NCBI GenBank assembly: GCA_963702835.1
Contig: OY969762.1
Span: 2,604,001 to 2,668,000 of the forward strand
Source: JAFGAV01 sp041479055
GTDB lineage: Bacteria; Acidobacteriota; Aminicenantia; Aminicenantales; JAFGAV01
Reading direction: 5' to 3'
DNA length: 64,000 bases
Of this stretch, positions 41,680 to 51,090 are shown one piece after another (position 1 is the first letter of the stretch; each line of letters starts with the position of its first letter). The translations under genes were made by a program, and so were the position numbers. Below the pieces are notes generated by a model. It did no database searches and was not told where the DNA came from. It worked only from the letters and a program-made list of their open reading frames with translations.

Positions 41680-43812
41680 ATGATCAGGTTTGAAGATATC
41701 CTGGACAAGGTCTCCTCCTCCTTCACCGAGCGGGAGACCAATCAACTCCGCAAGGCCTACATCTTCGCCGCCAGCGCCCATAAAGGCCAGAGCCGACGCT
41801 CGGGGGAGCCCTACCTCAGCCATCCCTTGGAAGTGGCCAACATGCTGGCCGACTTGAAGCTCGGCCCCACCACTCTGGCGGCCGGCCTGCTCCATGACGT
41901 GCTGGAGGACACCGCCGTCACCCTGCCTCAGCTCCAGAAAGCCTTCGGCCAGGAGGTGGCCTCCCAGGTCGAAGGGGTCACCAAGATCAGCCGCGTCCAG
42001 GAGTCCTCGCCCGAGCGGCAGCAGGCGGAGACGATACGCAAGATCATCCTAGCCATGACCGTTGACCTGCGGGTCATCTTCATCAAGCTGGCCGACCGTC
42101 TGCACAACCTCAAGACATTGAAGTTCCTCTCCCCGGAAAAGCAGAAGAGGATCGCCAAGGAAACGCTGGAGATCTACGCCCCCCTGGCCAACCGGCTGGG
42201 CATGGGCCGCCTCAAAGGCGAGCTCGAGGACCTGGCTTTCCGCTACGTGGCCCCCGACGATTATTTTTCCATGAACGCACTCATCGAGCCCCAGCGCAAG
42301 AAAGCGGAAGAGGAGCTGGAAAAAGTTGAGGCCGGGCTCCGCGAGCTGTTGAAGGCCAACGGCATTCCGGCCGACATCTACTCCCGGGTCAAGCGGCCCT
42401 ACAGCATCTACACCAAAATGAAGAAGAGGGCCGTCGCCTTCGACCAGGTTTATGACTTCTTGGCCCTGCGGCTCATCACCGACAGCGAGCGCAACTGCTA
42501 TGCCGCCCTGGGCCTCATTCACCAGAAGTGGCCCCACTTGCCCCACCGCTTCCGCGATTTCATCGCCATGCCCAAGCCCAACCTCTACCAGGCCCTGCAC
42601 ACCACCATCATCACCGAGAACCGCCAGACGCTGGAGGTTCAGATCCGGACTCAGGAGATGCACAACCTGGCCGAGAACGGGATCGCCGCCCATTGGCGGT
42701 ATAAAGAACCGGATTCCTCCAGCCTGAAGGAGGACCGTCGCCTGCAATGGCTCCGTGAGATGGCCGAGCTCTACAAAGAGCAGCCCAACCCCCGGGAATT
42801 TCTGGCCAGCCTCAAGACCGACCTCCTCCCCGAGGAGGTCTATGTTTTCACGCCCAAGGGTGAGCGGGTGGCCTTCCCGGCCGGCGCCTCGGTGCTGGAT
42901 TTCGCCTTTAAGATCCACTCCGAGATCGGGCTGCATTGCGCCGGAGCGCGGGTCAACGGCCGGGCGGTCCCCCTGAAGAGCATCCTGAAGACCGGCGACA
43001 TCATCGAGATCCAAACTTCGCCCGACAAGTCTCCCCATTCCAGTTGGTTGAACATTGCCTTTACCTCGAAGGCCCGGCATCACCTGAAGCACTGGCTGAA
43101 CATGAGGGAGAAGGCCAAGAGCATCGCTCTGGGTCAAAAGCTTTGGTCAAGGAAGCTCCGCTCGCGCCGGCTGCCGTCCGGCCTGCGGAAAGAAGCCGAT
43201 CTTGTGAACCGGCTGGCGGAGATCAGCAGGATAAAGATCAAATCGCTGGATGACTTTTACGGCCTGGTCGGCCGAGGCCGAATCCTTATCGACCAGCGCT
43301 TCCTGGAAAAATTGGCCCCGGAGAGCGCCGCCTCGCTGGAAAAACGGCCACTCCTGCCTTTCCCCCGCCGGAAGCCGGAGATCGAAGGCCGCGACGCCAC
43401 GGGGACGCTGGTCCATTTGGCCCGCTGCTGCAGCCCGGTCCGGGGCGAGCCGATCACCGGCTACATCACCGCCGGCAAGGGCGTCACCGTTCACGCCCTG
43501 CGCTGCCCGTTCATCAAGAAAGAGGTGCTCAACAGTCAGCGGATGGTGGAAGTCTCCTGGGACAGTTTTGCCGATAAGACTTTCAAGGCCAGGCTGCGCG
43601 TCGAAGCGGAGAACAGGCCGGGGCTGCTGGCCAAGGTAACGGCCATCATCGCCGAGGCCGGGGGCAACATCAGCCAAGCCGAGGCCAAAACCTCGGCCGA
43701 GGGCAAAGCCCATTCCCTGTTCACCCTGGACATCCGAGACATACGGCATCTTGAGGAAATAAAGATGAGGATCGCCAAAATAAAAGACGTCCGCTTCGTG
43801 GAAAGGATTTAA
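41680..43812 (+). CDS. Bifunctional (p)ppGpp synthetase/hydrolase, RelA/SpoT family
   Basis: 710 residues from ATG 41680. HD hydrolase domain with intact 'LLHDVLEDT' and 'LADRLHNLKTL', RelA/SpoT synthetase ('RVKRPYSIYTKMKKRAVAF', 'YQALHTTII'), TGS ('VYVFTPKGERVAFPAGAS'), zinc-finger/helical region and a C-terminal ACT domain ('RPGLLAKVTAIIAEAGGNIS'). Intact HD and synthetase motifs favour a bifunctional Rsh enzyme controlling the stringent response. Ribosome site is weak; it follows gmhB by 46 bases. Confidence 0.95.
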   Translation: MIRFEDILDKVSSSFTERETNQLRKAYIFAASAHKGQSRRSGEPYLSHPLEVANMLADLKLGPTTLAAGLLHDVLEDTAVTLPQLQKAFGQEVASQVEGVTKISRVQESSPERQQAETIRKIILAMTVDLRVIFIKLADRLHNLKTLKFLSPEKQKRIAKETLEIYAPLANRLGMGRLKGELEDLAFRYVAPDDYFSMNALIEPQRKKAEEELEKVEAGLRELLKANGIPADIYSRVKRPYSIYTKMKKRAVAFDQVYDFLALRLITDSERNCYAALGLIHQKWPHLPHRFRDFIAMPKPNLYQALHTTIITENRQTLEVQIRTQEMHNLAENGIAAHWRYKEPDSSSLKEDRRLQWLREMAELYKEQPNPREFLASLKTDLLPEEVYVFTPKGERVAFPAGASVLDFAFKIHSEIGLHCAGARVNGRAVPLKSILKTGDIIEIQTSPDKSPHSSWLNIAFTSKARHHLKHWLNMREKAKSIALGQKLWSRKLRSRRLPSGLRKEADLVNRLAEISRIKIKSLDDFYGLVGRGRILIDQRFLEKLAPESAASLEKRPLLPFPRRKPEIEGRDATGTLVHLARCCSPVRGEPITGYITAGKGVTVHALRCPFIKKEVLNSQRMVEVSWDSFADKTFKARLRVEAENRPGLLAKVTAIIAEAGGNISQAEAKTSAEGKAHSLFTLDIRDIRHLEEIKMRIAKIKDVRFVERI

Positions 43813-43831
43813 AGTATCTGACCAGGGGGGG

Positions 43832-44023
43832 CTAAAGAATCTTTACGGCCCGGCCGGACCGGAGACAGCGGGTACAAACCCAGATCTTGCGCGGCCCCTT
43901 GTCCGTTCTGGCCTTAATGTGTTGCAGGTTCGGCTTCCACTTCTTCTGAGTGGCTCGGTTGGAATGGCTCCGGCTGAGCCCGATAAAGGGGCCCTTGCCG
44001 CAGATATGACACACTTTGGGCAT
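43832..44023 (-). CDS. rpmB: 50S ribosomal protein bL28
   Basis: 63 residues: 'KVCHICGKGPFIGLSRSHSN', 'RATQKKWKPNLQ' and 'KIWVCTRCLRSGRA'. The CxxC pairs suggest the zinc-binding (C+) form. It stands alone on the minus strand, convergent with the relA/spoT gene. Confidence 0.95.
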   Translation of the reverse strand: MPKVCHICGKGPFIGLSRSHSNRATQKKWKPNLQHIKARTDKGPRKIWVCTRCLRSGRAVKIL

Positions 44024-44135
44024 GGCGACTCTCTCTCCCGCTTAATGAGAAGCGATATATATAGCATAAACACCCCTGTCTGACAACATATAAGCGGCTC
44101 TATTTCGAATTGCGCGTTATTCCCACAGTGTCGCA

Positions 44136-44337
44136 GATGGCCTGGGGGAGGAGTGAGGCGCCATGAGCGGTTTAGCCCGGAATCTGCGGGTTTTGAAGGC
44201 TTCTGACATAATATTGTCGGCAGGCGAGCATGTCTGAGCCCCCCGGAGGGGGCGAGTTGCGCAGCCGCCGAGAAACCCGCAGATTCCGCGGCGTTAAAAA
44301 CCGCGGCCAGGCGCCGAACCCCTTCCCCCAGGCCATC
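44136..44337. repeat. Large intergenic inverted repeat enclosing module R3b
   Basis: Arms at 44136-44205 and 44270-44337 pair over long stretches (GATGGCCTGGGGGA with TCCCCCAGGCCATC; GGAATCTGCGGGTTT with AAACCCGCAGATTCC; GCGGTTT with AAACCGC). The loop contains 44223-44266, the inverted copy of the module at 37856-37900. The 346-base gap between rpmB and folD holds nothing else recognisable. Confidence 0.85.
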
Positions 44338-44369
44338 CGCTCCTTGCACTGCTCTTCATCAAGGAGCCA

Positions 44370-45286
44370 CTATAGGCCTTTCAGCCGAACGAAAGCCTGA
44401 AGCGTGTTTTTCATCAAGGCGGCCACGGTCAGCAGCCCCACTCCGCCGGGAACGGGCGTCATGGCCGAAGCCTTGAGGATGACGTCCGGACGGACATCCC
44501 CGACAAGAGTATAGCCTTTATCGGTCAGGTCCTTGATCCGGCCGGCGTCGTCCCCGAACAGGCTGGCGACCATTCCCGAGTCGGAGACAGAATTTATGCC
44601 GACGTCCACGACCACGGCGCCCGGCTTGACGAAATCCGGCGTGACGAAGGCTGCCTTGCCTATGGCCGCCACCAGAATATCGGCCCGGCCGGCTACCTCC
44701 GCTAAATCCCTGGTCTTGGAATGGCAAACGGTGACCGTGGCATTCTCGTTGGTCAGGAGGATGGCCAGGGGCTTGCCCACGATCAGGCTCCGGCCGATGA
44801 TGGCCACTTCCTGCCCGGCCAGGGGATCTTGTTGAACTTGAGGAGCTCCAGGATGCCCAAGGGAGTGCAGGCTTTGAAGACATCCTGGTTCTGGAGAAGG
44901 CGGCCCAGGGTGACGGGGTGAATGCCATCCACATCCTTGGCCGGGTCGATGGCGCTGATGGCCTCCAGCGGATCGAGATGGCTGGGCAGCGGGAGCTGGA
45001 CCAGGATGCCGTCCACGTCCCCGTCCCGGTTCAGGGATTCGATTTCGGCTTTGAGCGCGTCGGCCGCCAAGTCGGCGGGGAACCGCTGGATCCGGGCGGC
45101 AATGCCGACCTGTTGGGAAGCTCTCTCCTTGGACCGAAGATAAACCTGGGATGATTTATTTTCCCCGACCAGGATTCCAACCAGGCCGGGCACCCGGCCG
45201 GTTTTTTCCTTATAATATGAAACCTTCTCCGCCACCTCAGCCTTGATCTTCTCCGCTACCGGTTTCCCTTCAAGCCAGATGCCCAT
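44370..45286 (-). CDS. folD: Bifunctional methylene-THF dehydrogenase/cyclohydrolase, with one missing base
   Basis: Starts at ATG 45286 ('IWLEGKPVAEKIKAEVAEKV'). 'YLRSKERASQQVGI' and 'DGILVQLPLPSHLD' are the FolD substrate motifs. At a G run (plus strand 44822-44825) one base is missing. Adding it restores 'KIPLAGQEVAIIGRSLIVG' and the rest, including 'MTPVPGGVGLLTVAAL', to 44370, about 305 residues. Product interconverts 5,10-methylene- and 10-formyl-THF. The indel is probably an artefact. Confidence 0.9.
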
Positions 45287-45367
45287 GCCCTCCTCCTCGA
45301 TTAAGCTTTGTTTTCATTATATCCAAAAAAACGTCCTCCAATAAATAATAATGACCGAAATGGGGGC

Positions 45368-45541
45368 GGCGCCGGTCTCTGCTTGCCCGAAGCGCATGCG
45401 CAGGAGACGCCTTCCTGCTTTTTCCCTATACATTAACCCTCCCGACCTCCCTGGGCAATCAGGGAGGAGATAGATGACGTCTCCTGAGAGGCCGGTGGCG
45501 GGTGGGCGGGCTTCGCGCGAGGGCAGGCAGGGACCGGCGCA
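45368..45541. repeat. Composite intergenic inverted repeat, copy 2 (hairpin R1b)
   Basis: In the 345-base gap between folD and the TPR lipoprotein gene. Outer arms GCGCCGGTCTCTGCTTGCCC and GGGCAGGCAGGGACCGGCGC pair with two mismatches. Inside, 45401-45486 is an 86-bp hairpin with ends CAGGAGACGCC/GACGTCTCCTG and inner stem CCTCCCTG/CAGGGAGG, close in sequence to that at 10447-10531. Confidence 0.88.
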
Positions 45542-45631
45542 GAGTTGTTGGCATAAAGGTTGCATAAGCTATTCTCGATTGCTTGACGCCTTATGCCAAA
45601 AAGATTAACGTTAAAAAGAACAGGAATAGTC

Positions 45632-45988
45632 ATGATCAAGCGTCTCCCTATACTGGTTCTCGGCTTCCTGTGCCTGGGCCTTGTCTCCTGCTCCTGGACC
45701 AGGCCTATGTCCCAGCTCAGCATCGGTGCCTGGGCCGCCGAGCACGACCTCTGGGATGAGGCCATCTTCCGCTGGGCCAGGGTCATCCAGTCCAGCCCGA
45801 ATTCAGCCGCCGCCCATAACAACCTGGCCGTAGCCTACGAAAAAAAAGGGATGCCCGCCGAGGCCGGCCGGGAATATGAGCTGGCCCTCAAGCTGGCCCC
45901 GTCGAACACCTACATCAAGGAAAATTATGGCCGCTACAAGCAGACCCTGGAGATGAAAGAGGACAATAAAATCCATGAGCGTCTTTAA
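45632..45988 (+). CDS. TPR-containing lipoprotein
   Basis: 118 residues from ATG 45632 (AGGA site). Signal peptide with lipobox 'GLVSC' and mature TPR motifs: 'WDEAIFRWARVIQSSPNSA', then 'NNLAVAYEKKGMPAEAGRE'. Probably an outer-membrane-facing scaffold lipoprotein. It overlaps the next lipoprotein gene by 14 bases, and the two precede the giant protease-propeller-barrel gene, so they may assist it (inference). Confidence 0.85.
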   Translation: MIKRLPILVLGFLCLGLVSCSWTRPMSQLSIGAWAAEHDLWDEAIFRWARVIQSSPNSAAAHNNLAVAYEKKGMPAEAGREYELALKLAPSNTYIKENYGRYKQTLEMKEDNKIHERL

Positions 45989-46640
45989 ACGGGCCTCCTT
46001 CCTGACGCTGATCTTGGCCTGTCTGGCGGCCTGTTCCATCGACAGTTCCTACGTCCGCCTTCGAGTCGAGGCCCCTTCCATTCCCTCGGTCAAGATGAGC
46101 GCTTACCGGGAGATCGCCGTGGCCGATTTCTTTCTGGCCGAGCCACCCCCCGGCCTCAACCTCAACCAGGAATTGACGGATTATTTTAAGACCGAGGTCG
46201 GCTTCCGCTTTAAGGGTATTGTTTCCCGACGCAGCCTGCCTTTGGACAAAGAAGAAAAGCTCAAGGACGAGGCCTTCTGGAAGGAAGCCGCCGCCGGAGC
46301 GCCGGGGTTGCTCTTTCTCACCGGCAAGGCCGGCCTGGAGCAAGAGCTGCGGAAAGCGCTCCTGGATAAAAGCAGCCAAGGCCTGGAAGAGCCTTTCGCC
46401 AAGGAAAAGGCTTGGGACGAGCGCAAGAACTTCACCCTGCAGATCACCCTCTTCCTCGTCGACGGAGGGACGGGACGCCCGGTCTTCGAGAAGGAATACA
46501 AGGAAACGATCAATTACACCAATACCAAACAGCCCATCGACTTCGCCCTGTTCGACCTCTTGCAGCAGCTCAAACTTAAGTTTTTCCGGTCGGTCTTCGG
46601 CACGGACCGCCTTCAGGAACGCTATATCATTTTTCGATGA
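45975..46640 (+). CDS. Lipoprotein of unknown function
   Basis: 221 residues with signal peptide and lipobox 'CLAACS'. The mature part has a repeating alpha/beta character, including 'YREIAVADFFLAEPPPG' and 'ERKNFTLQITLFLVDGGTG', reminiscent of periplasmic lipoproteins that combine regulation or nucleotide-like folds with an outer-membrane partner (for example CsgG-like), but no family is certain. Sits between the TPR lipoprotein and the large barrel protein, tightly spaced. Confidence 0.65.
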   Translation: MSVFKRASFLTLILACLAACSIDSSYVRLRVEAPSIPSVKMSAYREIAVADFFLAEPPPGLNLNQELTDYFKTEVGFRFKGIVSRRSLPLDKEEKLKDEAFWKEAAAGAPGLLFLTGKAGLEQELRKALLDKSSQGLEEPFAKEKAWDERKNFTLQITLFLVDGGTGRPVFEKEYKETINYTNTKQPIDFALFDLLQQLKLKFFRSVFGTDRLQERYIIFR

Positions 46641-46653
46641 TAGAGGACATGCC

Positions 46654-49608
46654 ATGAAGACCTTCGCTGCGGCCTTCCTTTTATTAATAGGAACCTGCGG
46701 CCTTCTGGTTGGAGGGCTATCCGGCCAGGTCATCGAATACCCTTACTACGGCAAAAGCCGGGTCATCTACCAATCCTTTGCCTGGCGCAGCTACAAGACC
46801 GATCATTTCGAGATTTATTTTTACCTGGACGACCCGGCCCGGCTGAAGATCCTGGCCGGCATGTGCGAGAGCGCTTACCAAAAAGTCAGCTCCGACCTCA
46901 AACACGAGATGAGCAAGTCCATCCCCTTGATCTATTACACCACCTTCACCGACTTTGAACAGTCGAACGTCTTCCAGGTGTCCGAGGGCGTGCTGGGCGA
47001 GTCCGAGCCCATCCTCTTCCGGACCGGAGTCCACGGCGACATGCCGCTCGACGAGCTGCAGACTCTGATCATTCACGAGCTGACTCACGTTTTCGAGTTC
47101 GATATCCTGTGGGGCAGTCAGGGAGCCGCGCTGACCGCTCTGAACGTTCCGCCCTTATGGACCTTCGAAGGGCTGAGCGAGTTCACCACCCAAAAGTGGT
47201 CCACCTGGTCGAACCTCCTCATCCGCGACGCCGTGATCAACGACCGCCTCCCCGAGTTCTCCGATTCGGGCGAAATGATTTCCCGCTTCCCCTTGCCCCG
47301 CGACCCGGCCTATGACTTCGGCCATGCCCTCTACGAGTTCATCGTCGAACGCTACGGCCCCAACGCCATCCGGGAGCTTTGGACCGTCCTCAAAAACAAG
47401 CCCTTTTTGAGCAAAAAGGACCTGTTCCAAAGAGCCTTCAACATCAAAAGCCGCGAGTTTTCCTTTGCCTTCAATAAGTACCTCCGCGAGCGGGCCAAAC
47501 CTTTTATGACCCGGGAGTCTCCGGAGGATTACAGCTCTCCCCTGGGGCCCGAATACCCCATGAACCCCTACTACTTCGCCTTTTCCCACGCCCTGTCCCC
47601 CTCGGGCGAAATCGTGGCCACCATCACCTACAACGCCCAGGACAACGACATCGATATCGTCCTGCTTTCGGCCAAGGACGGGTCGATCCTCAAGAACATC
47701 ACCAAGGGCTATACGACCCGTTATGAGTATATTAAGTTCGAGGTGGAGCCTTCGCTGGGCCGGACCCTGGCCTGGTCGCCCGAGGGCGATCGGCTGGCCT
47801 TTTTCGGCCGGCACGGCCGGCGTCATTCCCTGTTTCTCATCGAGGCCTTCAGCGGAAAGACCCTGCGTCAGTATGACCTGACCATCGATCAGCCCAACGG
47901 CCCCTGCTTCACTCCGGACGGGAAGTATCTTCTGCTGACCGGGTTTGAAAAAGGCCTCCACGATATCTACCGCCTCGACCTCCAGAGCGGGGCGCTGACG
48001 AACCTCACCCGGGACGATTTGTTTGAGAAGGCCCCGGCCGTCTCGCCGGATGGGCGGCTGCTGGCCTTCACCCTGCGGATGGGCGAGTACGACAAGATTT
48101 TCCTGGCCCCGCTCGAGGACCTGTCGCAGCGGAAACAGCTCACCTTCGGCCCGGGCAATACCATCTCTCCGCGGTTTTCACCGGACGGAAAAATGCTCTA
48201 CTTCTCCGGCGATATGCGGGACGCCCACAACATCTACTCTCTCGACCTGGGCACGAACGAAGTGCGGCGGTACACGGACGTCCGGACCGGCAACTTCTAC
48301 CCCGAAGCTCTGCCCGGCCAGCCCGGAAAGCTCCTCTTTTCTTCATTCAACAAGGGTTCCTTCCAGCTTTTCAAGGCGGAGCCGAAGGCCGTCCGGGAGG
48401 AGGGCATCGGCCCGGCGGCGGCTCAGGCCTCCGAGCCCGGTTTCCACAGGTTTGAGCCCATCGTTACGGTGGACATCCAGAAGGAGAAGATTGAGCCGTA
48501 CAAAGGGATGGGCCGGCTGTACGTCACCTCTCGGCCCCCCATCGAGGCCATCATGTCCTCCGACGGCTCGATCTACGGCGGCTCGGCCATCGCTTTTTCC
48601 GACCTGATGGGTGACCATCAATTCTCGGTCATGGCCTATCAAGTGCGCAGTTTCCGATCCTACGACCTTTCCTATCTCAACCAGCGCGGCCGCCTGCAAT
48701 GGATGCTGGACGCCTTCCAGTTCACCTTGTTCTACTACCCGGACTATGCCTATTACGACCCCAGCATCTACAACAACATCACCTACCAGGATGCCATCGC
48801 TCAGCGTCAAATGACCGGCTTCCAGCTCCTGGCTTACTATCCCCTCAGCCTCTACTATCGTCTCCAGGCCAGCCTGGGCTACTTTCACTACGAAGAGGAT
48901 TATCTCGACCCCTATCTCATGCGCCAGGCTTCCTCGCGGCAGTATGCCGGGTTCCTTAACGGACAAAGCCTGGAGGCCTCCTTCTCCGTGGTGGGGGAAA
49001 CGACGCATTTCAAATCCTACGGCCCGGCCCAGGGCCACACCTTCCGCCTGACCGTCAGCCAATCCCTGCCCTTCTTCGCCAGTTTTCTGCAGAACACCAA
49101 CCTGGAGGCCGACCTGCGCCGCTATTTCTACATCGGCTCCGATTTTCTGCTGGCCCTCCGCTGGGTGGGCTTCGCCAGCTTGGGCCGCGACCCCTATCTC
49201 CACTACTTCGGCGGCAACAACCAGGTCCGCTCGGCTTACTACTACAACATCGTTGGCACCCAGGGCTGGTATTTCAATGCCGAGTTTCGTTTCCCCTTGG
49301 TCAATGTGGCTTCGACGGTCATCGGCCTCATCGGTCCCGTGCGTGGCGTCGTTCTGTTCGATGTGGCCCAGGCCAAGATCAAAGGCTTTCCCTGGAAGTT
49401 TTACGCCCTGGCCGACGCCTTGGGCACTGAGTTGCAGGCGTTTGACGCCCTGGGTTCGTTCGGGTTCGGTCTTCAGACCTTCCTGCTGGGCCTGCCGGTC
49501 CACCTCGAATTCGTCAAACGCCTCTATTTTTCGCGGCTGTCCAATCCTCTGGACATTACGGGCGTGGGCGGATACGAGACGAAGTTCTGGATCGGGTTCG
49601 ATTTCTAA
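46654..49608 (+). CDS. Very large secreted protein: HExxH peptidase, TolB-like propeller and C-terminal outer-membrane barrel
   Basis: 984 residues from ATG 46654 (GAGGAC site). Signal peptide (to about 24); MA-like metallopeptidase region with 'IIHELTHVFEFD' at about 139-150 and a downstream 'FEGLSEFTTQK' that may supply the third ligand. WD40/TolB-like propeller blades (about 290-560) follow with repeated 'SPDGRLLAF', 'SPDGKMLYF' type strands, then a ~350-residue Tyr/Phe-rich beta-barrel ending in Phe. This would place a protease and propeller on the periplasmic or outer side of an outer-membrane pore. Domain order is seen; role is inference. Confidence 0.82.
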   Translation: MKTFAAAFLLLIGTCGLLVGGLSGQVIEYPYYGKSRVIYQSFAWRSYKTDHFEIYFYLDDPARLKILAGMCESAYQKVSSDLKHEMSKSIPLIYYTTFTDFEQSNVFQVSEGVLGESEPILFRTGVHGDMPLDELQTLIIHELTHVFEFDILWGSQGAALTALNVPPLWTFEGLSEFTTQKWSTWSNLLIRDAVINDRLPEFSDSGEMISRFPLPRDPAYDFGHALYEFIVERYGPNAIRELWTVLKNKPFLSKKDLFQRAFNIKSREFSFAFNKYLRERAKPFMTRESPEDYSSPLGPEYPMNPYYFAFSHALSPSGEIVATITYNAQDNDIDIVLLSAKDGSILKNITKGYTTRYEYIKFEVEPSLGRTLAWSPEGDRLAFFGRHGRRHSLFLIEAFSGKTLRQYDLTIDQPNGPCFTPDGKYLLLTGFEKGLHDIYRLDLQSGALTNLTRDDLFEKAPAVSPDGRLLAFTLRMGEYDKIFLAPLEDLSQRKQLTFGPGNTISPRFSPDGKMLYFSGDMRDAHNIYSLDLGTNEVRRYTDVRTGNFYPEALPGQPGKLLFSSFNKGSFQLFKAEPKAVREEGIGPAAAQASEPGFHRFEPIVTVDIQKEKIEPYKGMGRLYVTSRPPIEAIMSSDGSIYGGSAIAFSDLMGDHQFSVMAYQVRSFRSYDLSYLNQRGRLQWMLDAFQFTLFYYPDYAYYDPSIYNNITYQDAIAQRQMTGFQLLAYYPLSLYYRLQASLGYFHYEEDYLDPYLMRQASSRQYAGFLNGQSLEASFSVVGETTHFKSYGPAQGHTFRLTVSQSLPFFASFLQNTNLEADLRRYFYIGSDFLLALRWVGFASLGRDPYLHYFGGNNQVRSAYYYNIVGTQGWYFNAEFRFPLVNVASTVIGLIGPVRGVVLFDVAQAKIKGFPWKFYALADALGTELQAFDALGSFGFGLQTFLLGLPVHLEFVKRLYFSRLSNPLDITGVGGYETKFWIGFDF

Positions 49609-49712
49609 AAAAATCGTCTAAACCCCTTGAAATTCGATTTTGAGGGTGCTATTATGGCCTAGCTTTCACGCTACCCACTCAGCAAATTCTGAGGGTTTTT
49701 GCGTCGTTTGAC

Positions 49713-49744
49713 TTTTCCACAACTGTGGAAAATTCTGTGGAAAT
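49713..49744. promoter_or_regulatory. DnaA-box cluster upstream of dnaA (probable oriC part)
   Basis: Three DnaA-box-like 9-mers in 32 bases: TTTTCCACA (49713-49721), its inverse TGTGGAAAA (49724-49732) and TGTGGAAAT (49736-49744), directly before dnaA. With the AT-rich gap after dnaA (51091-51205), this fits an origin and dnaA autoregulation site. Confidence 0.7.
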
Positions 49745-49757
49745 CTGAGCAGCCGGC

Positions 49758-51090
49758 ATGGTGAAAAAAGACAAGACAAACCCCTGGCAGAAGGTTCTTC
49801 AGGCCCTGCAGAAAAAAGGTCGACACCTCCAGCTTCGAGACCTGGTTCGAGCCGACGGTCTTTATCGGCCAGGAGAAGGATCAACTCTACGTCAAGGTCC
49901 CCAATTCCTACTTCAAGGATTGGCTGTCCTTCCATTATTCCGCCCTTATCAATGAGTGCGCTCAGGCCATCCTGGGCAAGAGCTTGGAGATCAAGTACAT
50001 TTTCGACGACAGCTCCTTTTCCTTTATGAGGCGCTCCCCGGAGGAGCGCAAAGCCCTGCACGGCGCTCTCCTCAACCCCAACCTCAACCCTCTCTACCTC
50101 TTCGAGAATTTTGTCATCGGCTCGTGCAATCAGTTCGCCCACGCCGCCTCCACGGCCGTGGCCAAGAACCCCGGCAAGGCCTACAACCCGCTCTACCTCT
50201 ACGGCGGCGCCGGCCTGGGCAAGACCCACCTCATGAACGCCATCGGCCACCGCGCTTTAAAGATAAACCAGAAGCTCAATATCCTGTACCTCACCACCGA
50301 AAAGTTCATGAACGACTTAATCAACCATCTGCAGTACGGCAAGATTCTCGACTTCCGTCAGAAATACCGCAGCGTGGACGTCCTGCTCATTGACGATATC
50401 CATGACCTTGCGGGCCGGGACAGGACCAAAGAGGAATTTTTCCACACTTTCAATCATTTGTACGACAACCAGAAACAGATCGTCATCTCCAGCGACTGTC
50501 CGCCCAAGGAAATTCCCAACCTGGAGGAACGCTTCAGCTCCCGTTTTGAATGGGGCTTGATTGCCGACCTCAAGCCGCCCGACATCGAAACCCGCATCGC
50601 CATTCTCAAGAAAAAGGCCGAGTTGGAAGAGTTCAGCCTGCCGGATGATATCGCCCTGTTCATCGCCGACAAGGTCCATTCCAATATCCGGGAGCTGGAG
50701 GGATATCTCCGCCGGGTCATCGCCTATTCCTCGCTTAAGGGCGTCAAGATCGATCTGGACCTGACCAAAGAGGCCCTCAAAAGTCTGTTGGAGTCCGAGG
50801 CCCATCAAGTCACCGTAGAAAAAATCCAAAAGATCATCTGCCATAAGTACAACATCAAGCTGGCCCAGTTGAAATCCAAGAACAATTCGCCCAAGGTGGC
50901 CTTTCCCCGCCAGGTGGCCATGTACCTGTCCAAAGAGCTGGCCAAGGTCTCCCTGCCGGAGATCGGCAAGAAATTCGGCGGGAAGCATCACACCACCGTC
51001 ATCTACAGCGTTCGCAAGATCGATAAGCTCCGCTCCAAAAATCCCGAATTCAACAAAGAAATCAACAGCCTGATATCAACGTTCCAATAA
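49758..51090 (+). CDS. dnaA: Chromosomal replication initiator DnaA, interrupted by one extra base
   Basis: ATG 49758 opens domain I ('NPWQKVLQALQKK'). At six A (49812-49817) one base too many shifts the frame; removing it gives 'VDTSSFETWFEPTVFIGQE' and 'NSYFKDWLSFHYSALI', joining the second segment (open from 49984). Domain III has Walker A 'GGAGLGKTHLMNAIG' and Walker B 'VLLIDDIHDLAG', and domain IV has 'FGGKHHTTVIYSVRKI', the DnaA-box-binding signature. About 443 residues. An artefactual indel is more likely than a broken initiator. Confidence 0.94.

Noticed and set aside
49812..49817. Programmed frameshifting in dnaA at the A6 run
   Set aside because: A +1 shift is needed, not the common -1 heptamer shift; with four other single-base lesions nearby, assembly indels are the simpler explanation.
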